A stretch of 64,000 nt of DNA from assembly GCA_000328965.1 (NCBI GenBank), contig KB205950.1, positions 443,441-507,440 on the forward strand, in the 5' to 3' direction. The notes below the pieces were generated by a model. It did no database searches. It worked only from the letters and a program-made list of their open reading frames with translations, and was not told the origin of the DNA. The position numbers were made by a program, and so were the translations under genes. Numbering within the stretch: position 1 is the first letter of the stretch; each line of letters begins with the position of its first letter. Positions 56,779 to 64,000 of the stretch are shown piece by piece. The DNA comes from Ascocoryne sarcoides NRRL 50072 (Eukaryota > Ascomycota > Leotiomycetes > Helotiales > Gelatinodiscaceae).

Positions 56779-58174
56779 CTAATCATCCTTTTCCCCATAC
56801 AGAAGAACGTATTTAAGGATATCCGAGAGAGATATGACACCCTTGAGACGTTTCTCGTCATCAATTACCACCAGACGGTGGACTCGGGACTTTCGGATTG
56901 TATCAAAAATAGAGTCAAGCCTATCCTCCTCGCTACAAGTATAAATGCCAGCGAAGTCGTCCGATCTCTTCAATAAAGCCTCGCCAACACCTGTAGTGAG
57001 CTCGTCATATACTCCGCCTTTGATGACGGAGATCACATCAACCGACTCGAAGACGTTCAAGACGTGCATTTCCTCGTCGACGATGGGCACGCTTGATATG
57101 CTGTATTTGACCATTGTGTGGATCACATCAATCACAGGGGTGTCGATGCTTGCCGTCTGGAGGTTGCCGTGAATTTGGTAGGTGCCGAGACCGAGTTCGC
57201 CGACAGTCTTCTTCAACATCTCTGTTTCGACCACGTTCACAGCAATAAACTTCAACAGCCTGTATTGTGTAACCACGCTGACAACCATCTCCCGGCCCGT
57301 CTCGTCATCGATGTCAACTAGAGGGATTCTTCGAGCGCGAGCTTTGAGCATCTGGCGGCATGCTTCGTAGAGAGGCTGCTCAGGATGCACAGATAATGTT
57401 TCTAAAGGTGATACAGCAATGGCCTTTTCGATATCTGGAAGTAATTCAGCCTAGTTCCCAACAATCAGCGTGGATTTTTGTCCTACCCCTTAAACTGCTC
57501 AGCCGGAACTGATCTATTTGACTAAGAGCATCTGGGTTCTGCCAGTAATATTGAACTACGTTGATGTAGTCAGAGGTTGTGAGGAGGCCCGCGAACGTCG
57601 AAGTGTGGGAATCCCAAAGAGGAGCCGAGACGATGCCTTAACACAGAATACTATTAGCCCATAACAAGGATGTGATATAGAATTCGAAGCTTACCGTTCT
57701 GCAGAAGGATGGTCAGACTCCTCTTGACCAGGAGGTCGGTATTGAGGATGATGAGTCTGAAAGAGAGCGGAAGCACATCATAGCTAGTTCTTTTCTTGAG
57801 GAACTCCCTAATGGCGGACTATCCCAATGCATATTAGCATCGTAGAGTCTCCAACGCTCTATGCTCACCGAGGTTTAGGGGATTGTCGAGACGGGTAGGT
57901 GTTCGAGAGGGGGGGAAGCGGGAGGAGGAGGGGGAAAGTTGGGACTTACCAGGCCGCTCAGTTGGTCCTTGTCAATAGTAGTCAATGGTTGGTCCTGCAT
58001 CGTGCGATTCTGTCCTCGGGGAAGAAGAAAAGTGGAAGGTTGGGCTGGGGCGATCCGAAACGACTCGTGACCATACTTGGAGATGGGAATGTCGTCTGTT
58101 GGCGGCGATTTGAAGGCCTCGACGGGATTGGATGCAGCAGGCGGAGGCGTGCCTTTAGCAGTATTATTAGACAT
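56779..58174 (-). CDS. SNF4: AMPK/Snf1 gamma subunit Snf4 (four CBS domains)
   Basis: Nucleotide-sensing regulatory subunit of the Snf1 kinase complex, controlling carbon-source and energy responses. Exons (complement) 57950-58174, 57695-57818, 57487-57636 and 56779-57434 give 384 aa. After a disordered N-terminus of about 75 residues come four CBS repeats: REFLKKRTSYDVLPLSFRLI, LLVKRSLTILLQNGIVSAPLW, PLYEACRQMLKARARRIPLVD, TPVIDVIHTMVKYSISSVPIVD and RLDSIFDTIRKSRVHRLVVID, ending SLSDILKYVLLYGEKDD. The line closely follows yeast Snf4. The first intron is 131 bases; a short CDS-like stretch inside it (near 57840-57890) has no usable acceptor and was left out. The third intron uses the acceptor at CTTCCAG so that SLRDIEKAIAVS is restored. 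Divergent from VAC8. Confidence 0.92.
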
Positions 58175-59709
58175 CTCGAAGAGGTGGTGACATGTAGGGA
58201 GAATATAATGTGGCCAAGGGCACTCTCCGCGATGGGAACCGCTCCAGTCGTTCGTGAAATCGAGGGTCAATACCGAGTCGAAGATTCAGCGATATCGAAG
58301 AGCGAGGTTGTTGAATTCTGTTACTCGAGTAGTTTACTGATCGATACAACGTGGGGTCGGCACGGGGCTCCAGTTCGGGAAGCACGTTTTTCCGTATCCG
58401 TGTGAGGCAGGCGGAGGCGAAAACGAAACTTGGTGCTTCGAGCCGATAAGCAATGAGGCAATGGGATTCGAAATTGATCTGACCGAAACCATATCGTCCG
58501 ACCCTAGCCCTGTTGAGCCTTATCACCAATGCCGCTTATACGATGCATAATTACACAATTGGCATAAATTGTATCAGCGAAATCGGTGGGAGAGTGAGGC
58601 ACGAGGGTTGCCAAGGCGAGGCACGTGCTTCCTCAGCGACTCCCAGCTGTTTCGTACTCGACGAGAGGTGTGAAGTCGATACTCTTCCCTCCCCCGAAGC
58701 CAGATATTATAAATAGATACTGTATATATCTTCAGCGCCTTTTACCCGTACGACCCGTTTTTTGGCATCGGACTTTCCCGACCCGCCTAAACACATGTAC
58801 ATGTCGACTCAGCACCCCTTCTAATTACTGGCGATAATTGCACCGCTTCCTCGGCTCTTCCTGCACACCTTATCTCATATTCAAGAGCTAGAACTTTGTG
58901 TAAATCGACATATGAACTCTTGACTACCGACATTGCAGTCCAAGAGCAGCCGTGCCGAAAACGCTACGTCATGAGAGTCCATGTACATGTAACCACGCCT
59001 CGCTCCCAATCCGCAGAATGACAGGAAGTTCATGCAGCACTTAATTGCCGTACGCGAGACAGCGAAAAGGGAGTAGATTTTAATGCACTCGAGCCAGAGT
59101 TGGGTGGAATTCTCTGCACGTACTCCCCTCGCTCCCTGGTGTCTCGGAGAGACTTTGGCAAGACGTGCTATCGGGTTAAGGGGAATTCAATGGCCATCGA
59201 AGAGCCACCAAGATAGAAAAACAAGTCGGAGACGGTGCTCGATGAAGGAAGGCCTCGTCCCTCTCCAGCGTCTTTTGAGACAAGACCGAGTATATCGTGT
59301 CGTCTGATTCACCTCCACGATGCATGTGACGATTTGTTGTTGTTATGTACTGCTGGCCGGAGAAACAAGTGACAGGGAGCAGTAAAGCAGGGCTAGCGCC
59401 TAGCGCCTTCCCGCCCGACCTTCACGTTGCTGCAGTGAGCTGTATCTCAAGACTCGTCAAGGCAAGCTCGACAATACATTCCTTCCCACCAACCTGATCC
59501 ACGCTTTCACTTCTTCGCTCCTTCGGATCTTCACGACTTGGCTGCCAGTGGATGACCCGAGTCTTTTCCTGTTCCACCACCTCGGACTCGACGCAGCCTC
59601 GAGATTTCTTTGCTTTGTCCACCGCCCTGCTGCTTTGCAATCCATCAAAACAATTGCTTCGAGTCCTTCGTAAATCGGGTTTCACGTCCCGCGGGACCTC
59701 CCTGTGGAG
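58175..59709. other. Divergent SNF4 / VAC8 promoter region
   Basis: 1.5 kb between opposing start codons. Only short frames occur (58513-58716, 59083-59307, 59422-59685 and others), none recognisable. 59430-59709 probably includes the VAC8 leader. Confidence 0.5.
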
Positions 59710-61769
59710 ATGGGTGGCTGTCCATCGTCGTGCTGTGGAGGTATGTCGAAAATCCTTATCATAGCAGGATCCGGCTCACTCTGTTGATTCACAGGCAAAT
59801 CCCGCGATGGCCTCTACGAACCTGTCCTCGCCGAGAGCGAGAGAGAAGCTGTTGCGGACCTTCTCCAATATCTAGAAAACGTGCGAACCTCGACCCTTCC
59901 TCGATTTGGACGTGACTGATGAGTTCATAGCGTGGCGAGACCGACTTCTTTTCTGGCGAACCTCTGCGAGCCCTGAGCACCTTGGTCTTTTCAGATAATG
60001 TCGATCTTCAACGGAGTGCGAGCTTGACATTTGCGGAGATAACAGAGCGAGGTACGTTGGAAGGACCCCGAGGAGGCTCGAAGATGTACCGGGCCCAGCT
60101 TGTACATGTTTGGGGACCCTCCAGCAGCATTGCTGCACTGAAGATACCTTATGGTCCTGGATCCTAACTTCTGCAGATGTCCGCGAAGTCGACCGGGATA
60201 CCCTCGAGCCGATACTCTTTCTCCTACAGAGTCCCGACATAGAAGTCCAAAGGGCTGCCAGTGCGGCCCTGGGCAACCTTGCGGTTAACAGTAAGTAGCC
60301 CTGCGCAGTTGCCGTCGCTCACATAATAACTGACCCTCTCTCAGCCGAGAACAAGGTCGCTATTGTCTTACTCGGCGGGCTCACCCCTCTAATCCGCCAA
60401 ATGATGTCGCCAAACGTCGAAGTCCAGTGTAATGCGGTCGGTTGCATAACAAACCTAGCAACCCACGAAGACAATAAGGCCAAAATTGCGAGGTCGGGAG
60501 CCTTAGGACCTCTTACACGCCTGGCAAAGTCGAAAGATATGCGGGTCCAAAGAAATGCTACGGGAGCACTCTTGAACATGACACATTCTGGTATGTTTTG
60601 GCATTGCCCTCAAGCTCTTGCGGGACTGACATGTGCTAGATGAGAATCGACAGCAGCTTGTGAACGCGGGCGCCATACCAGTGCTCGTCCAACTCCTTTC
60701 CTCCTCCGATGTCGACGTCCAGTACTACTGTACCACCGCATTAAGCAACATAGCCGTAGACGCCAATAACAGGAAGAAACTTGCACAAAACGAGAACAGG
60801 CTCATTCAATCACTGGTCAACCTAATGGATTCTTCATCTCCGAAGGTGCAATGCCAAGCTGCATTGGCCTTGCGAAATCTCGCATCTGATGAGAAATACC
60901 AGCTCGAAATTGTGCGAGCCCGTGGACTGCCACCGCTTCTCCGACTCTTACAATCTTCTTACCTTCCACTCATTCTCTCGGCCGTTGCCTGCATACGCAA
61001 TATATCGATCCACCCCATGAACGAATCTCCTATTATCGACGCTGGATTCTTAAAGCCATTGGTAGATTTACTTGGCTCCACTGACAACGAGGAAATACAA
61101 TGCCATGCCATATCTACGCTTCGAAATCTGGCAGCCAGCTCCGATCGTAATAAGGCTCTAGTGCTTGAGGCCGGTGCTGTGCAGAAATGCAAGCAGCTAG
61201 TACTGGATGTGCCATTGAGTGTACAATCTGAGATGACTGCTGCCATTGCAGTTTTAGCTCTCAGCGACGAGCTTAAGACCCATCTGCTAAATTTGGGAGT
61301 CTTCGATGTTTTGATCCCATTAACAGATTCTCAAAGCATCGAAGTTCAAGGCAACAGTGCCGCAGCTCTTGGCAATCTTTCATCTAAAGGTATGACCCTT
61401 GACATTTAAACAGGTGTGTGGTGCTAACTCTGCCTTACAGTTGGAGATTATTCCATTTTCATTCAGGACTGGACAGAACCAAATGGAGGTATTCATGGAT
61501 ACCTCAAACGCTTTCTCGCAAGTGGAGATGCCACATTCCAGCACATTGCGATCTGGACCCTTTTGCAGCTATTAGAGTCGGAGGATAAGAAACTTATAAG
61601 CTTGATTGGAAAATCTGAGGAGATAGTACAGATGATCAAGACGATTGCAGATACCCAGGTCGAGTCTGATGATGAGGCCGAAGAAGATGGAGAAGGAGAG
61701 GTTGTGCAGCTCGCCCAGCGTTCATTACAGCTGCTAGGACAGGAGAAGCCTGCACACATTGAGGGATGA
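59710..61769 (+). CDS. VAC8: Vacuolar armadillo-repeat protein Vac8
   Basis: Membrane-tethered armadillo protein of the vacuole, needed for vacuole inheritance, nucleus-vacuole junctions and selective autophagy in yeast. Seven exons 59710-59740, 59795-59880, 59931-60051, 60177-60290, 60345-60590, 60640-61389 and 61441-61769 give 558 aa, the family length. The first 31-base exon encodes MGGCPSSCCG: Gly2 for N-myristoylation and Cys4, Cys8 and Cys9 for palmitoylation, the hallmark that fixes this start. The remainder is armadillo repeats (VEVQCNAVGCITNLATHEDN, VDVQYYCTTALSNIAVDANN, EEIQCHAISTLRNLAASSD) and an acidic segment near the C-terminus. The intron before repeat two is 125 bases, the others 49-54. 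Divergent from SNF4, convergent with IMP1. Confidence 0.95.
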
Positions 61770-62425
61770 TCCAATAAGTGGCATAGATCTTTTCTTTGTT
61801 CTGCATATGGAGCGGTCTGGCAAGGTGTTGAGGCGCATCTGGTCACGGAATCATCTTTTTAATAGCGAGCATTGGCGGAGTGAGGACACTGGGTTACGCT
61901 TTTCCTTTCGAGGTTGACGGCCAAATCGAAGGCAAAAGCACACTTGCTATACTATGTTTCTTTCGGAAGTTCTCGAACCTGTCGCAATTCATCCTGGGTT
62001 ATTGGCTTATTATTCTATGTAACTAGACAGGACATTATGATATCCACAACTTTGATATGTGGTGTTTGTCCCGTCTTTGGTGAGACCATGACCATGAGAT
62101 TCTTGTGTTGTAATCTTACATTCTATTCTTCCCAGTACTCTGTCTATAAGGGGAAGAAAAAAGCCACCAGTTTTTGGCTCGTGTGGGAACATAAAATCGA
62201 CAATGTCAAAGGTTATAAAAGTGTGCCATTCAACTTTTTCGTCTCTTAACTTTATAGAATCTAAACAGATAACGAATGTATTTAATTATTAAATTGTTTT
62301 TTTAACTCACTTTATCTTTAAATCTATTTATACTCAACTTATTTTCAGACTCTTAAGCTAGCTTAAATGTATACTAAAGATCGGCGGCTTTTTTCTTCCC
62401 CTTACAGTCTGTGGCCCCAATAACT
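61770..62425. other. Convergent intergenic region, VAC8 / IMP1
   Basis: 656 bp holding two 3' ends. AT-rich at 62250-62370. The frame 61914-62249 (+) is unrecognised. Confidence 0.5.
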
Positions 62426-63020
62426 TCATTGTTCCTGTACAGGTTGCAATGGGTTCTCTAGCCATCTTCTCTCGCTCCAGGGAAAGACTTTAGCAATCAA
62501 TTTGCCCTTGATCAACGCCAATGGCATAGGACCGAAATGTCTCGAGTCCCTTGAAAATCCCAAATTATCACCAATGACCCAACAGTGGCCCTTAGGTACC
62601 TTACTTCAATAAGCCTCTAGAAGAAGAAGAAGAAGAAGAAGGAAAAAGAATGATAATTAAAGGCTCACATACCTGAATCATTGCCTCACCAGCTCCAGGC
62701 GTGTCCCTCAAAACGTAATCCCCCGGCATCCCGATAACCCTCTTAATGACCTTTTCCCCAGGCTCCACCACGCTGTCGAAACTCACGATATCACCGACGT
62801 GCACCTTCTTGCCTCGGCGGTAGGACTTGTCGATCAGCATCCAGTCGCCGGCGACTTCGAAGGTGGGCAGCATGGAGGCGCCGCGGGCGCCATTGATGGA
62901 GAAGGTGTACTCGGTGGTGACGTGGGCGATGAAGGCAACTTTTAGGCAGGCGGTTATGAGGCGCAGGGGGTGGCCTGCGTAGTGCTCCATGAAGCGGGTG
63001 AGGTATTGGGGGAGTGGCAT
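62426..63020 (-). CDS. IMP1: Mitochondrial inner membrane protease subunit 1 (signal peptidase I family)
   Basis: Cleaves bipartite presequences of proteins sorted to the intermembrane space. Exons (complement) 62673-63020 and 62426-62599 give 173 aa. The S26 serine protease dyad is present: Ser49 in GASMLPTF and Lys93 in KVIKRVIGMPGD, 44 residues apart as in yeast Imp1. Exon two has VPKGHCWVIGDNLGFSRDSR, the GDN-x-SxDSR box. One hydrophobic segment near residues 20-35 fits the membrane anchor. The 73-base intron contains an AGA/GAA run (62619-62642). Imp1 rather than Imp2 is inferred from the GDN box context. Head-to-head with the IF-3 gene. Confidence 0.88.
62619..62642. repeat. GAA trinucleotide run in the IMP1 intron
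   Basis: About seven AGA/GAA units on the plus strand, forming a CTT-rich tract in the IMP1 transcript next to its acceptor. Confidence 0.85.
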
Positions 63021-63252
63021 GGCATTTTATTTTCAGCTCTTATCGTGGATCTGCTGTGGTGTATGTAGGTATGTATGTATATACGGCGGTGGTTGCAGCA
63101 GTGCTAGTCACGAGGTTGGATGGGAATTCGAGATGGGATGTAAGATTTGAAGTTTAGGCGAGATGGGGGTTTGAAGCTTTCTTCCACAATGTGCTTGCGC
63201 TACTCAGGTCTCTCTGAAACGTCAACGAGAGCAATCTCCCTTCTTACGATCG
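63021..63252. promoter_or_regulatory. Bidirectional promoter between IMP1 and mitochondrial IF-3
   Basis: 232 bp separate the two opposing start codons, so both genes for mitochondrial function must share this region. Contains a GTAT-type short repeat near 63065-63080. Confidence 0.55.
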
Positions 63253-64000
63253 ATGAGGAGTTCGAAATGTGCGTTTAGCACGGCGGCGGCGCTGCGTCGC
63301 GTGTTTGTCGTTCCAATTGAGCAGCAATGCCGGCTACTCCCTCTACGACAATCCTCTCTCGCTCCGTTTGCTCCTCAACCCAAAAGGAGTCCTGCGAATT
63401 GGAATTTCCAGCAGAGGCGAGGGCTGGTGAACATCAACCAAGCGGCGAAATCCCGCCTGCCTCGCGATGACGAGATCAAAGCCTACACCATCCGCGTCGT
63501 CGGCGAGGATGGCAAGCTGGGCGAACCCCGCCGGACCGCCGACGTGCTGGGGGACATCGACCCGAAGACGCACTCCCTCGTGGTGGTGGTAGAGAAGAAG
63601 GACAGCGCGGGCGAGCCGCCCATCTGCAAGATCATGGATAAGAAGGCGATGCGAGAGACGGAGAGGGCGCTGGCGAAAGCGGCGCGCAAGGGCGCGTTTG
63701 GCATCCCGACCAAGACCATCGAGCTCAACTGGGCGATTTGGGAGAATGATTTCAACCACCGGATGGCGCGCATCCGGGAGTTCCTGGGGAAGGGGTTCAA
63801 GGTCGAGGTGGTGTGTAGTCCGAAGAGGAAGGGGAAGAAGGCGGAGGTGGAGGAGGCGAGGACGTTGGTGAGGAGGATTAGGGAGGTAGTGCGGGAGGAG
63901 GGGGGGACGGAGACGAAGGGGATGGAGGGGGGGGTTTCCGGGGGAGGGGAAGCTGTTTTTTCAGGGGCCGAAGCATAAGGAGAGGGTTGTGAAGGAGAAG
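63253..64000 (+). CDS. Mitochondrial translation initiation factor IF-3, partial, with apparent frameshift
   Basis: Homologue of bacterial IF-3 (yeast Aim23), acting at mitochondrial ribosome initiation. The frame from 63253 starts with an Arg/Ser/Ala-rich presequence, then an IF-3 N-domain (VNINQAAKSRLPRDDEIKA, the usual NxxI..xVRVVxxDG-like block) and a C-domain (IELNWAIWENDFNHRMARIREFLGKGFKVEV). It hits a stop at 63976-63978 after a Gly-rich tail. Shifting by one base at the 8-G run 63927-63934 opens a frame ending FFQGPKHKERVVKEK up to the window edge, which fits the expected IF-3 C-terminus. Either one extra G in the assembly or a genuine frameshift. Start chosen as the first ATG; the gene is incomplete here. 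Confidence 0.8.

Overview
The window is chromosomal DNA of a filamentous ascomycete (Pezizomycotina; Leotiomycetes is my weak guess). Genes carry short GT-AG introns of 42 to 148 bases, often with a visible CTAAC-like branch site, and the proteins match fungal forms of conserved eukaryotic families. I modelled 13 protein genes by joining exons in frame. Twelve end cleanly inside the window; the last runs off the right edge. I see no tRNA, rRNA, CRISPR array or intact transposon.

Layout, left to right: NUP192 (+, inner-ring nucleoporin); CUL4-type cullin (+); a secreted GH16-family protein with a GPI-like tail (-); an unrecognised disordered 484-aa protein (-); a CDC25-type RasGEF with SH3 and WW-like modules (-); a 10.45-kb non-coding interval with AT-rich, polypurine and repeat-rich blocks and a 319-base assembly gap; a C2H2/fungal-specific transcription factor (+); a 5.7-kb non-coding interval, G-rich then AT-rich and free of ORFs; an APC-superfamily permease of the choline/GABA type (-); dihydroxyacetone kinase (-); exosome subunit CSL4 (+); a 1504-aa RhoGAP protein (-); SNF4, the AMPK gamma subunit (-); VAC8, an armadillo-repeat vacuole protein (+); IMP1, the mitochondrial inner-membrane peptidase (-); and a mitochondrial IF-3 gene (+, cut by the edge and apparently frameshifted).

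These are mostly housekeeping and signalling genes, not a biosynthetic cluster or defence island. Several form head-to-head pairs: RasGEF/transcription factor (10.45 kb apart), DAK/CSL4 (425 bp), SNF4/VAC8 (1.5 kb) and IMP1/IF-3 (232 bp). The RasGEF, RhoGAP, SNF4 and zinc-finger genes make the region rich in signalling and nutrient regulators, but nothing in the sequence shows that they act together.

I found no convincing new multi-gene system. The items most worth following are the very long divergent interval with its purine tract and repeats, the sense-strand G-rich stretches downstream of two regulator genes, the overlapping uORF on CUL4, the divergent RhoGAP protein, the unrecognised 484-aa protein and the IF-3 frameshift.
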